Below, one piece after another: positions 11,433-19,992 of a DNA stretch of 64,000 nt. Within the stretch, counting starts at the first letter, position 1. The number at the start of each line of letters is the position of its first letter. Both the position numbers and the translations under genes were made by a program. The stretch comes from Ancylobacter oerskovii (lineage in GTDB: Bacteria; Pseudomonadota; Alphaproteobacteria; Rhizobiales; Xanthobacteraceae), in assembly GCF_018390555.1 (NCBI RefSeq), contig NZ_JAHBGB010000006.1, positions 310,001-374,000 on the forward strand, written 5' to 3'. The notes beneath the pieces were generated by a model that was not told where the DNA came from, did no database searches, and was given only the letters and a program-made list of their open reading frames with translations.

Positions 11433-12401
11433 CTACGCCGCCGAGCGCCCCGCCAGCCGCTCGCGAAGGCGCGCCGGCAGTTGCCGCGCCGACTTCACGC
11501 GGGGCAGCTCCCGCTCCGGCACGCAGCTGCCGGCGCCGTAGAGGGCTTCATATTCCGCGTGATTGTCGAAGCGCCGCCGGCTGACATTGTCGACGAAGGT
11601 CTCCGCCGGCACGCCCTCGGCGAGCACCAGATCATGCCGCTCCGTCTCGATGTGATAGACCGTGAACCGCGCGCCGAGCTCGTCGGGTGATAGGCGCCGG
11701 ATGGTGGTGCCGTTGACCAGCGCGCCAGCCTGCACCAGCAGGCCATCGATCAGCAGCGCATGATCGCCGGTCACGTCGAGGTCGCGGACCGGCAGGCCGG
11801 CGCCCAGCGCACCGGCGCCGATCCGCACCGGCCGGCGCTCCTCCGCCAGGAACAGCGGCGCGGCGCTCTTGCGGCCGATCCATTTCACCGGAACCGCCCG
11901 CCCGTCCGCGGTGGACACCAGCTCGCCGATGGACAGGCATTCCACCGCTACCGTGCCGGCCGGGGTGGCGATGCCGGTGCCGGCAAGGAAGCACAGCAGG
12001 ATGTCGGTGGGCTGGACGGAGAAATCGTCGCCGATGTTCAGCGACGACGCGCCGAAAAGGAATATTTCCCCCGTGCCGCCCACCTGCTGCATCACATAGC
12101 TCCCCGGATCCGGCCCTTCGCCGAGATAGACGTAGGAGCCGGAATAAATGGGAGTGAGAGCCGCAACTATGGCCGGACTGATGGGAGAAGAACTTGCGCT
12201 GAGAGTGGGCGCGTCGAGAATGTCCCCGACGGCAACAATGTCGTCATTCGTTGTAAAATCGGCGTAAATTTCAATAGTTTCGGCCACGGCTAGAGTTATA
12301 CCCATCGCTATGAGCGCATCGGCCATGGCATTGGCCGTGACGGTGAAGGTCGTTCCGTCTACCTGATCGACGCTGTAGGTGAATGGAAGGGTGAGTTCCA
12401 T
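11433..12401 (-). CDS. Hint-domain (Hedgehog/intein-like) protein
   Basis: A 322-residue protein. The first 135 residues are polar, Ser/Thr/Gly-rich and of unknown fold. The C-terminal half is a Hint_2-type domain opening with CFLAGTGIATPAG (Cys at about residue 137, the autoprocessing nucleophile position), continuing through VPVKWIGRKS and the histidine block VTGDHALLIDGLLVQAGALVNG. Members are frequent in Alphaproteobacteria as stand-alone or surface-protein tails; their role is unclear, though self-cleavage or transfer is possible. The ATG at 12401 has GAGAGGAC directly upstream. It is convergent with the ArsR-type gene, with only 46 bases between them. Confidence 0.85.
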   Translation of the reverse strand: MELTLPFTYSVDQVDGTTFTVTANAMADALIAMGITLAVAETIEIYADFTTNDDIVAVGDILDAPTLSASSSPISPAIVAALTPIYSGSYVYLGEGPDPGSYVMQQVGGTGEIFLFGASSLNIGDDFSVQPTDILLCFLAGTGIATPAGTVAVECLSIGELVSTADGRAVPVKWIGRKSAAPLFLAEERRPVRIGAGALGAGLPVRDLDVTGDHALLIDGLLVQAGALVNGTTIRRLSPDELGARFTVYHIETERHDLVLAEGVPAETFVDNVSRRRFDNHAEYEALYGAGSCVPERELPRVKSARQLPARLRERLAGRSAA

Positions 12402-12635
12402 TGTCGTCCTCTCGGTTTCGGGCCCATCCCCGTGCTGCGGCCGGAAGAACGTAACGGTAATGCAGGATGGATCCAAGTCGATTGCGAAGGGACATCCAAT
12501 AAATCATCCCGGCATGACGAAGGATTGCAGAAAGGTCGACCGTCGACTTGCGGTGATTTTCCGGCTGCTCCGTAAATTCCGTCGCCCCAGCACGGAAGCG
12601 GGGTCGGCGGGCTACCGTGCGATCCGCCTCGACGC

Positions 12636-13292
12636 CTAGGAGAACGACACCACGAATTCCCGAATGCCGGAGGCGATGAACTGCACGGCGACGCAGGTCA
12701 GCAGGAAGCCCATGATCTTCGTCACCGCCTGAATGCCGTGCTCCCCGAGAAACCTCGCCAGCCAGTTGGCCCCGACGAGCGCCGCGAACGCGACCATGGT
12801 GCAGAGGAAGACGCCGACGAGAACCACGACATAGCCGAGCAGGCGGTGATCGGCCGGCACCTGCGACCCATAGCTCATCACCACGGCGATGGAGCCCGGG
12901 CCCGCCAGGCTCGGCATGGCCAGCGGCGAGAACGAGAAATCGATCTCCGCCTGCTTGATCTCCGCCGGCTCGGCATCCACCGACGCCGCCTCCCCTTCGC
13001 CCGAAAACAGCATGCGGAAGGCCAGGACGAGGATGATCAATCCGCCGGCCACCCGGATTCCCGGCATGGAAATGCCGAACAGCGCGATGATTCCGTGACC
13101 GAGGAAAAGGAACGCCGCCAGTATCGCGAAAGCATAGAGGGAGGCGCGCAGAGCCTGTTGCCGCTTGTGTTGCGCCGACATCCTCTTGGTGAGCGCCAGA
13201 AACAGCGGCACGGTGCTCAGGGGATTCATGATCGGCAGCAGGCCAATTGCCACCAGCGGGATATATTTGAGCGCGGTGAGATACGGTTCCAT
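12636..13292 (-). CDS. MarC-family inner membrane protein
   Basis: A 218-residue protein with six predicted membrane helices of the MarC (UPF0056/NAAT) family. The N-terminal signature LLPIMNPLSTVPLFLALT and the mid-protein repeat PLAMPSLAGPGSIAVVM (both Asn/Gly-Pro half-helix motifs) are clear. The charged loop between helices 3 and 4 is rich in Glu/Ala. Some MarC relatives move neutral amino acids, but the function of most is unknown. It stands alone; the 234 bases upstream of the Hint gene hold no other reading frame I can support. Confidence 0.9.
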   Translation of the reverse strand: MEPYLTALKYIPLVAIGLLPIMNPLSTVPLFLALTKRMSAQHKRQQALRASLYAFAILAAFLFLGHGIIALFGISMPGIRVAGGLIILVLAFRMLFSGEGEAASVDAEPAEIKQAEIDFSFSPLAMPSLAGPGSIAVVMSYGSQVPADHRLLGYVVVLVGVFLCTMVAFAALVGANWLARFLGEHGIQAVTKIMGFLLTCVAVQFIASGIREFVVSFS

Positions 13293-13440
13293 CCGCCATG
13301 ACTAACAGCGTCGCGCCTCGCGTGAAACCCGCGTGGCCTGCAGGTTTCAGGAATGCAGCCGGCTCGGCGCCCAGCTGCGCCCCCGCCGTTCCCGGCCACA
13401 GGCGGCAATCGTCGAGGACACCCTCCCCCGCTGCCGATGA

Positions 13441-14133
13441 TCATTCCGCGATGTCGGCACCCTCTGCATCGACGATCGGCACCGGCGTCGGAAGCCAGCT
13501 GGCCAGGGCGGCGCGGCCGGCCTCGGTCAACGCGTAGACGCCGCGCTCGGAGCGCTCGAACCAGCCATAGACGTTGCGGCGCAGGATCTTCTGGGCATCG
13601 GGAAAGGATGGCTTGAGATCGCGCGGCCGCTTCGGCGCCGCGGCCATCGCGGCGGCGCAGGCCAGCGCCTGCTGGCGATACGCGGTCATGATCGGCTTGC
13701 GCGTGCCGCCGCCGGCCACGGGATCGCCTTGCCGCCGCTTGTGCTCCTCCACCACCCGCGAGCGCCGGCGCGGATCCTTCCGCGGCACCGGCGCGGTCGG
13801 TGAGACGAGGATGTCGACACGGCCGGAAGAGGAGACCCCCAGCAATCCGAAGCCGAGGCGCCGGCAGAGATTGCGATATCTGGGATCGCCCTCGCGCCCC
13901 TTGCCGGTGGCCGAGAGCCGGGCGGCCAGCCAGATCTCGTCGGCGATGCTCATGCGATCGACGCCCTGGAGGATGAGCTCGAGATTGAAGGTCAGCTTGA
14001 GTTCGCCGATGACCACCACGGCGGGCTCGTCGGGCCGGATGCCGACGAGGTCGCAGGACCCGATCTCCCCCTTCACAGCATAGCCCAACCCCTCGAGGAA
14101 GAGCTTGACCGGTTCATAAAGAGCGGTTTCCAC
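13441..14133 (-). CDS. DUF2161 protein, predicted PD-(D/E)XK-type nuclease fold
   Basis: A 230-residue protein of the DUF2161 family. ETALYEPVKLFLEGLGY opens the family domain, followed by GEIGSCDLVGI and VVVIGELKLTF, which give the D...ExK arrangement of the PD-(D/E)XK phosphodiesterase fold. The C-terminal half is basic (RRRSRVVEEHKRRQGDP) and ends in a short winged-helix-like segment (DAQKILRRNVYGWFERSERGVYALTEAG). I start at GTG 14133 because GGAG is 6 bases upstream and the conserved domain begins immediately; no ATG is suitable. Cellular role unknown. Confidence 0.82.
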   Translation of the reverse strand: METALYEPVKLFLEGLGYAVKGEIGSCDLVGIRPDEPAVVVIGELKLTFNLELILQGVDRMSIADEIWLAARLSATGKGREGDPRYRNLCRRLGFGLLGVSSSGRVDILVSPTAPVPRKDPRRRSRVVEEHKRRQGDPVAGGGTRKPIMTAYRQQALACAAAMAAAPKRPRDLKPSFPDAQKILRRNVYGWFERSERGVYALTEAGRAALASWLPTPVPIVDAEGADIAE

Positions 14134-14457
14134 ATCGCACTCCGCGCCATCGCCGCGCTCCGGGATCGGTGCCCGGAGGAGCGCGGCAAAGGGCTGTCTT
14201 CGCCAGGTCGTCGCGAGGCACCGGCAATCGCCGCGAGCGGAGCCGCCGTGTGATCTCACATGTTCCCGCGATACCGGACAATCGCGGCGATTGCCACCGG
14301 GCAGATGCCGGCGCCGCGATCTTTGCCGCCCTCCCCGCCCCTGCCCCGCTGACGATGATCGGGTTCCGCCGGTGGATGCGGATAAGGACGGAGTGCAGCG
14401 CCACTCGCCCCGCCGCCGCCATTGGCGGGAGAGTTCGCAAGAGGTCGAACTCCGCGT
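14134..14457. other. Non-coding gap between DUF2161 gene and pbfA-type gene
   Basis: 324 bases upstream of the DUF2161 gene and downstream of the aminotransferase-family gene. I see no credible gene, RNA or repeat; the short frames here lack family motifs and ribosome binding sites. Confidence 0.5.
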
Positions 14458-15735
14458 CTACGGTGTCGCCGGGATGTTGCTCGCCTCACGAGGAAGCCGC
14501 TCTCGATTGCCGACCGCCTCGATGCGCCTCAGCACCTCGGCGATCTCGGCGTCGGTCACGGTGAGCGGCAGCGACAGGCCGATGGCGTTCGGCCCCTTCG
14601 CGGTGGTGGAAAGGCCCCGCGCGAAGCAGGTCGCCACCAGTTGCTCGGCGAAAGCCGGGCCCGGCACCTGCCCATAGGCCGCCGCATCGAACTCCACCGC
14701 CAGCAGCAGGCCGAGCCCGCGTACCCCGGAGACACCCGGCGCGCGGGCCGCGATCTCGGCAATACCAGAGCTCAGCCGTCCGCCGGCGTCGCGGGCGCGG
14801 GCGACCAGATCGTCGCGGGCGATGATCTCCAGCAGCGTCGCCGCCGCGCGGGTGGTCAGCGGGTTCTTCTCATGAGTGTAGTGGCCGAGCTCCAGTTCCG
14901 GCGCGACATTGAGCCGGGCATCGCCGATCACCGCCGCGATCGGCACCATACCGCCGCCCAGCGCCTTGCCAAGCACCACCAGGTCCGGCGTCGCGCCGAA
15001 ATGTTCGAAGGCGAAGAAGCGCCCGGTCTTGCCGAGCCCGGAGGGTATCTCGTCGAAGACCAGCCGCGTGCCGTAGGCATCGCACAGCGCCCGCACGCGC
15101 GGCCACAGATCGGCCGGCGGGACATGGCAGCTGGAGCGCATCGGCTCGGCGATCACCGCCGCGATGCGGCCGGTGGCCAGAAGCCCGGCGATCTCCTCCA
15201 GCATCCGCGCCGGGCCGTGCGCGCCGGCCCAATAGGGCGTGACATGGTGGCGCCCCGGCAGGAAAGCACCGAGGCGCGGATCGAGGGCGGCCGAAGACAG
15301 GCCGAAGGCGCCGAAGCCGTGGCCGTGATAGGAACCCTCGAGCGAGATCGTCTCCTGCCGGCCGGTGGCGACGCGGGCGAGCTTGAGCGCGATCTCGATG
15401 GCATCCGAGCCGCCGGTGGCGAACAGCACCCGCGCCGGCGGGCCCGGCCAGCGCGCCAGCAGCGCCTCCGCCAGCGACAGGGCGGGCGCGTTGGTGAAGC
15501 GGCGCGGGGCGAAGGCCAGCTCGTCGAGCTGCCGCTTGAGGGCGGCGGCCACTTCCGGGTGGCCATGGCCGAGATGGTGCACGGTATTGCCGTGCAGATC
15601 GATGAAGCGCCGCCCCTCCATGTCTTCCAGCCAGATCCCTCGGGCGGCCCGCAGCGCCCCGATGCAGGGGCTGGAGCCGTGCTGGTGAAAGAAGGCCGCC
15701 GCGTCACGCGCGACGAGATCGTCCATTTCCGTCAT
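14458..15735 (-). CDS. pbfA: Class III PLP enzyme, PbfA-like (hydroxy-aminoethylphosphonate ammonia-lyase type)
   Basis: A 425-residue fold-type I PLP enzyme annotated by habit as an aspartate aminotransferase-family protein. The core shows DLHGNTVHHLGHGHP (residues 47-60), PRRFTNAPALSLAEALL, the cofactor Asp in VFDEIPSGLGKTGR (228-238), the Schiff-base Lys in VLGKALGGG (Lys 257) and LGHYTHEKNPLTTRAAA. The HGNxxH and GHYTHEKNP blocks are those I recall from PbfA, the (R)-1-hydroxy-2-aminoethylphosphonate ammonia-lyase, and relatives found with phosphonate genes. The ATG overlaps the permease stop (ATGA), so it is the last gene of the transporter operon. An ordinary omega-aminotransferase remains possible. 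No phnW, phnX, phnA or phnY is in the window, so the next step would be encoded elsewhere. Confidence 0.75.
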   Translation of the reverse strand: MTEMDDLVARDAAAFFHQHGSSPCIGALRAARGIWLEDMEGRRFIDLHGNTVHHLGHGHPEVAAALKRQLDELAFAPRRFTNAPALSLAEALLARWPGPPARVLFATGGSDAIEIALKLARVATGRQETISLEGSYHGHGFGAFGLSSAALDPRLGAFLPGRHHVTPYWAGAHGPARMLEEIAGLLATGRIAAVIAEPMRSSCHVPPADLWPRVRALCDAYGTRLVFDEIPSGLGKTGRFFAFEHFGATPDLVVLGKALGGGMVPIAAVIGDARLNVAPELELGHYTHEKNPLTTRAAATLLEIIARDDLVARARDAGGRLSSGIAEIAARAPGVSGVRGLGLLLAVEFDAAAYGQVPGPAFAEQLVATCFARGLSTTAKGPNAIGLSLPLTVTDAEIAEVLRRIEAVGNRERLPREASNIPATP

Positions 15736-17840
15736 GGCACCACCGGCGAGGGAGACAGGGAAGGCACGGGCACGCCGCGCCGCAGGCGCAGCTTGCGGGT
15801 TTCGACCAGCCAGGCGAGCGCCATGGCGACCAGGGCGAAGGCCAGCAGGACGAGGCTCTTGGCGGCAGCGTAGCCATAATCGCCCGAGGTCGCGTGATTG
15901 AAGATCGCCACCGAGGCCAGCTTGTGAGTGCCGGAGACGAGGAAGATGACCGAGGACAGCGTGGTCAATCCGTCGATGAAGACATAGAGCATGCCGAGCA
16001 GCACGGCCGGTCGCAGCATCGGCAGCGTCACCCGCACGAACCGCGACACCATTCCCGCGCCGAGACTTTCCGCCGCCTCGTCGACTGAGCGGTCGAGGCG
16101 CTGCAGCGCCGCGCGGGCGGCCAGCACGCCGACGAACAGGTTGGAGAACAGGATGTTGATCACCAGGATGGCGGAGGTCCCGGTCAGCGACAGTGCGGGG
16201 AAACCGAACGGCACGTTGAACGCGACGATGTAGCCGATGCCGAAGATGATGCCGGGCAGGATCGCCGGCACCAGCGCCAGAAACATGATGAGGCTGGCGC
16301 CGGGCGGGCGCAGGCGCTCCACCACATAGGCGATGACGACGGCGAAAAGCCCGCCGATCGGCCCCGCAATGGCGGCGAGGCGGACGCTGTCCCACACGAG
16401 GCCCAGCCCGCGCTCGGAGGAACCATAGCCGGAGCCCGCCAGGCCGACATCGACGCCGGCGCCGGTGAAATAGCCCAGCGTCAGGTTCCAGTCGGTGCCC
16501 CATACGCGCGTCACCGCGCCGAGCGCCATGGTGCCGTACACGGCGAAGACCAGCGCCGCGACCACGCCCGCGGTCAGGGTGAGCCCGGCACGCACCGAGC
16601 GCGGCACCGGCAGTTCGGGACGGGGCCCGGCCGCGACCGTGTAGGACTTGCGCCGGCCGATCGTCTCCAGCGCGAGATACAGCACCAGCGAGGGAATGAT
16701 CAGCCACATGCACAGCGCGGCGGCCAGCGGCGTATTGCGATAGGCGGTGATCTCGTCATAGACGACGCCCGCCAGCACTGGCGTGTCGCGGCCCAGTACC
16801 ATCGGATTGCCGAAATCGGTGAGGCTCATGATGAACACCAGCACCACGGCGCGCTTGATCGCCGGCCACGCCATGGGCAGCGTCACCTGCAGGAAGCCGC
16901 GCAGCGCCCCGGCGCCGAGCCCGGCGGCAGCCTCGCTCAGCCGGCCGTCCTGCTTGCGCAGGCCGTTGTCGAAGACGATGAGCGCCGCCGGCACGAAGGA
17001 CAATGTCTGCGCCAGCACGACCCCGAACAGGCCGTAGAGATTGGTCTCGTCGGCATTGATGAGGCCGAGCCCCCGGTCGAGCAGCGTGTGGGTGATCAGC
17101 CCGCGCCGGCCGAACAGCATGATGGTCGCGGTGGCGACCAGCACGGGCGGCGCCACGAGCGGCATCAGCAGCACGGCGCGGGCGGCGGAGGGCCAGGGCA
17201 CCGCGCCGGCATGGATGCCATAGGCGAGCGCGAAGGCGAGCGTGACCGTGAACAGCACCGACAGCCCCGCCAGCGCCAGGCTGTTCAGCGCCGCGCCGCG
17301 CAGATAGGGCTCCTCGAACACCTTCAGATAATGATCGAGTCCCCAGCGCTCGTCGGTGCCGTTGCGCAGGGCGTCGAAGGCCTCGGGCCCCAGCGCATCC
17401 CGCACCTTGAAGGCCAGCGCGGTGCGCTTGTGCAGCATGATGTGGGCGAGGGCCAGATTGTCCTCGACCAGCGCCCGCCCCGCCTCCGGCAGCGCGCGAA
17501 GCGCCGTCGCCATCATCGCCGCTTGGGCCGAATAGGCGGCCTTGCGGTCCCAGTTCACCGGCACCCCGGCCAGCCCGAAGGCGGCGGCGGTGGCTTCCAC
17601 CGTCTCGGCCTCGGTCGCGCTCTGCGCCCAGCGCTGCGTCAGCGCGGCGCGCTCCCCGGCCGGCACGGCCTCCAGCGCGCGGACGGTGGCCGCCTTCAGC
17701 CGCGCCAGCGGCATCGGGCCGGAGATGACGAAGCTCTCCACCAGCACGGCACCGACGGGATAGGCGATGAACAGCGCCAGCAGCAGCGCGACCGTGGCGC
17801 TCAGCAGCGCCGCCGGCACCTGACAGAGCGACGGCCTCAT
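15732..17840 (-). CDS. ABC transporter fused permease (iron/aminoethylphosphonate type)
   Basis: A 702-residue inner-membrane permease made of two FbpB-type halves in one chain. Each half carries an EAA loop that contacts the ATPase: SEAAAGLGAGALRGFLQVTLP in the first, DEAAESLGAGMVSRFVRVTLP in the second. About twelve membrane helices are predicted. An unusual insertion of roughly 130 mostly helical, Ala/Glu-rich residues lies between the first helix and the first permease core, presumably in the periplasm. The ATG at 17840 overlaps the ATPase stop (ATGA) and the 3' end overlaps pbfA (ATGA). The fused layout is shared by ferric-iron and 2-aminoethylphosphonate importers; the neighbouring PLP enzyme favours the latter. 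Confidence 0.9.
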   Translation of the reverse strand: MRPSLCQVPAALLSATVALLLALFIAYPVGAVLVESFVISGPMPLARLKAATVRALEAVPAGERAALTQRWAQSATEAETVEATAAAFGLAGVPVNWDRKAAYSAQAAMMATALRALPEAGRALVEDNLALAHIMLHKRTALAFKVRDALGPEAFDALRNGTDERWGLDHYLKVFEEPYLRGAALNSLALAGLSVLFTVTLAFALAYGIHAGAVPWPSAARAVLLMPLVAPPVLVATATIMLFGRRGLITHTLLDRGLGLINADETNLYGLFGVVLAQTLSFVPAALIVFDNGLRKQDGRLSEAAAGLGAGALRGFLQVTLPMAWPAIKRAVVLVFIMSLTDFGNPMVLGRDTPVLAGVVYDEITAYRNTPLAAALCMWLIIPSLVLYLALETIGRRKSYTVAAGPRPELPVPRSVRAGLTLTAGVVAALVFAVYGTMALGAVTRVWGTDWNLTLGYFTGAGVDVGLAGSGYGSSERGLGLVWDSVRLAAIAGPIGGLFAVVIAYVVERLRPPGASLIMFLALVPAILPGIIFGIGYIVAFNVPFGFPALSLTGTSAILVINILFSNLFVGVLAARAALQRLDRSVDEAAESLGAGMVSRFVRVTLPMLRPAVLLGMLYVFIDGLTTLSSVIFLVSGTHKLASVAIFNHATSGDYGYAAAKSLVLLAFALVAMALAWLVETRKLRLRRGVPVPSLSPSPVVP

Positions 17841-18934
17841 CGCGGCTCGTCCGCCACGATCACCGCACGGAGCGGATCGGGCCGCAGCACCACCGCGCCA
17901 CCGCGCGGCCACAGCCCGCCCGCCTCCACCGAGGGACGGTCGACGATGATGCGGCGCCCCGAGGCCAGCCTTACGCCGAGCCGCATCGTGGCGCCGAGGA
18001 AGGTCGCGCTCTCCAGGATGCCGGCGATGCCGGCGCCCTCGCCGGCCAGCCCCAGATGTTCCGGCCGGAAGAGAGCGGTCAGCCGCGCGCCCGGTGCCGT
18101 GCGGGGCGGCAGCGCCACCGGCCAGGTGACGCCCTCCGCCTCCACGCCTCCCGCGACCGCGCGTCCCTCGATCAGGTTGGAGATGCCGATGAACGTCGCG
18201 ACGAAGCGCGTGGCCGGGCGGTGATAGATATCGGCCGGGCTGCCGATCTGCTCGATGCGCCCTTGCCGCATCACCGCCACCCGGTCGGAAAGCGCCAGCG
18301 CCTCCTCCTGGTCGTGCGTGACGTAGAGCGTGGTGATGCCGAGCCGGTCGACCAGCGCCCGCAATTCGGCGCGCAGCTTCACCCGGATGCGCGCATCGAG
18401 CGCTGACATGGGCTCGTCCAGCAGCAGGAATTCGGGATCGGAGGCCAGCGCCCGGGCCAGCGCCACGCGCTGCTGCTGGCCGCCGGAGAGCTCGTGCGGG
18501 TAGCGCCCGACGAGCGGATCGATCTCGACCAGCCGTGCCAGCTCCTCGATGCGCCGTTCGCGCGCCGCCCGCGGGCCGGTGAGCGCGAAGCCGATGTTCT
18601 GCGCCACCGTCTTGGTGGGGAACAGCGCGTAGGACTGGAACACGAAGCCCATGCGCCGCCGCGCCGGGGCGAGCCCGGTCACGTCCTCGCCGTCGCGCAG
18701 CACCGTGCCGCTGTCGGGACGGGCAAAGCCGGCGACGAGGCGCAGCAGGGTGGTCTTGCCGCAGCCGGAATCGCCGAGCAGCGTCACGAACTCGCCGCGC
18801 GCCAGCTCGAAGGAGACCGCATCCACCGCCACCGCGCGGTCATAGGCCTTGCGCACCCCGCACACGGCGAGATGCGGCCGGCCCGGAGCGAGGGCCGGCC
18901 GCTCTCGCGACCGCGTGAAGGACGTGTCGTTCAC
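17837..18934 (-). CDS. ABC transporter ATP-binding subunit (PotA/FbpC/PhnT type)
   Basis: A 365-residue ATPase that powers the import system. Walker A is GDSGCGKTT, the Q-loop lies in MGFVFQSYALFPTKTVAQN, the signature is HELSGGQQQRVALARAL, Walker B is FLLLDEPMSALDA and the switch His is in YVTHDQEEALALSD. A C-terminal TOBE-type regulatory domain (about residues 265-365) includes ALFRPEHLGLAGEG. The GTG at 18934 overlaps the binding-protein stop as GTGA, so translation is coupled. The pattern is shared by polyamine, iron and phosphonate importers, so the ATPase alone does not name the substrate. Confidence 0.94.
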   Translation of the reverse strand: MNDTSFTRSRERPALAPGRPHLAVCGVRKAYDRAVAVDAVSFELARGEFVTLLGDSGCGKTTLLRLVAGFARPDSGTVLRDGEDVTGLAPARRRMGFVFQSYALFPTKTVAQNIGFALTGPRAARERRIEELARLVEIDPLVGRYPHELSGGQQQRVALARALASDPEFLLLDEPMSALDARIRVKLRAELRALVDRLGITTLYVTHDQEEALALSDRVAVMRQGRIEQIGSPADIYHRPATRFVATFIGISNLIEGRAVAGGVEAEGVTWPVALPPRTAPGARLTALFRPEHLGLAGEGAGIAGILESATFLGATMRLGVRLASGRRIIVDRPSVEAGGLWPRGGAVVLRPDPLRAVIVADEPR

Positions 18935-19890
18935 TGCTTCAGGATGCGGCTGGCGAAATCGCGCCGGAAGGCGGCGATGTCGACCGGGCGGCGCATCTGC
19001 CACAGCGTGATCTGCGAGAGGTCTACCAGTCCGTGGCCCGGCACCGCGGTGGCGCCGACCACCTTGCCGAGAACCTGCGCCGCTTCCTCGCTCGCCATGA
19101 AGTCGAGGAAAACCTTGCCTTCGGCCGGGTTCGGCCCGCCGGCGACCAGGCCGCCGCCTTCCGACACGTTCGGGGTAATGCGGCCATAGACGATCTCCAC
19201 CGGCTTGCCGGAGGACCTGGTCTCGAAGCAGGTCGTGTCGAAGGTGAGCCCGATGGCGACCTCGCCCGCGCCGGCCAGCGCCGCCCCGCCCGAGCCGCCG
19301 TCGGAATACTGGTAGACGTTCTCGTTGAGATTCTCGACGAACGGCCAGCCGAAGGCATCGACGAAGGTGGTGAGGATGGCGCCGCCCGTGCCCGACTTCA
19401 GCGGGGACGGCAGCGCGATCTCCTTGGCATAGACCGGCTTGATCAGGTCCTCCCAGGTCACCGGCATGGGCAGCTTCTTCTGCGCCAGCCGCTCCTTGTT
19501 CACGACCATGCACATCGTGGTGGCGAAGTACTTGTTGTAGAAATCGTCGGGGTCGCGGAAGGCCGGGACGATCTTCGAGTCCTTCGGCGCGTAGGGCTCG
19601 AACACGCCGGCCTGCTTGAGCTGCTCCAGCGCGACGTTGTTGACGAGATAGACCACATCCGCCTGCGGCTTGCCCTTCTCGGCAATGGCGCGCTCGGTGA
19701 TCGGCCCGGTGGAACCGGACACGAACTTCACCTCGATTTCCGGGTGCGCCTTCCTGAAGGCGGCGACCAGCGCCGTGTTGACGCTGTCCGAGGCGTTGTA
19801 GAGCACCACTTCGCGGGCGAGCGAGGGCGCCGCGCCGAGCGCGGCGAAGGCAGCGGCAAGCCCGAGGGCTTTCAGCGAATTGACGAGCAT
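18931..19890 (-). CDS. ABC transporter periplasmic binding protein (iron/aminoethylphosphonate family)
   Basis: A 319-residue extracytoplasmic receptor. The signal peptide covers about residues 1-25 (LKALGLAAAFAALGAAPSLA). The mature protein starts VVLYNASDSVNTALVAAF and contains SGSTGPITERAIAEKGKPQAD, ALPSPLKSGTGGAILTTF and GEVAIGLTFDTTCFE, which are blocks shared with AepX/PhnS-like aminoethylphosphonate receptors and more distantly with FbpA. The paired tyrosines that bind iron in FbpA are not evident in the C-terminal half, which argues for an organic ligand. GGAGG lies 6 bases before the ATG. It is the first gene of the four-gene operon, divergent from the LysR gene. Confidence 0.88.
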   Translation of the reverse strand: MLVNSLKALGLAAAFAALGAAPSLAREVVLYNASDSVNTALVAAFRKAHPEIEVKFVSGSTGPITERAIAEKGKPQADVVYLVNNVALEQLKQAGVFEPYAPKDSKIVPAFRDPDDFYNKYFATTMCMVVNKERLAQKKLPMPVTWEDLIKPVYAKEIALPSPLKSGTGGAILTTFVDAFGWPFVENLNENVYQYSDGGSGGAALAGAGEVAIGLTFDTTCFETRSSGKPVEIVYGRITPNVSEGGGLVAGGPNPAEGKVFLDFMASEEAAQVLGKVVGATAVPGHGLVDLSQITLWQMRRPVDIAAFRRDFASRILKQ

Positions 19891-19927
19891 GAGGACCTCC
19901 GGCGTCGTGGAGAAGCGAGAACGTGAT

Positions 19928-19973
19928 ATAAGTGTCGTTAAAATGTGTGACGCCTAAATGAAGCAATACTTAT
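19928..19973. promoter_or_regulatory. Possible LysR control region with spaced inverted repeat
   Basis: The 102-base divergent gap between the binding-protein gene and the LysR gene is the only A/T-rich DNA locally. ATAAGT at 19928-19933 and ACTTAT at 19968-19973 form an inverted pair. It is a plausible activator/repressor contact region, but the spacing is wide and this rests on sequence alone. Confidence 0.3.
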
Positions 19974-19992
19974 GACGTGAGACCCGTCTTCC

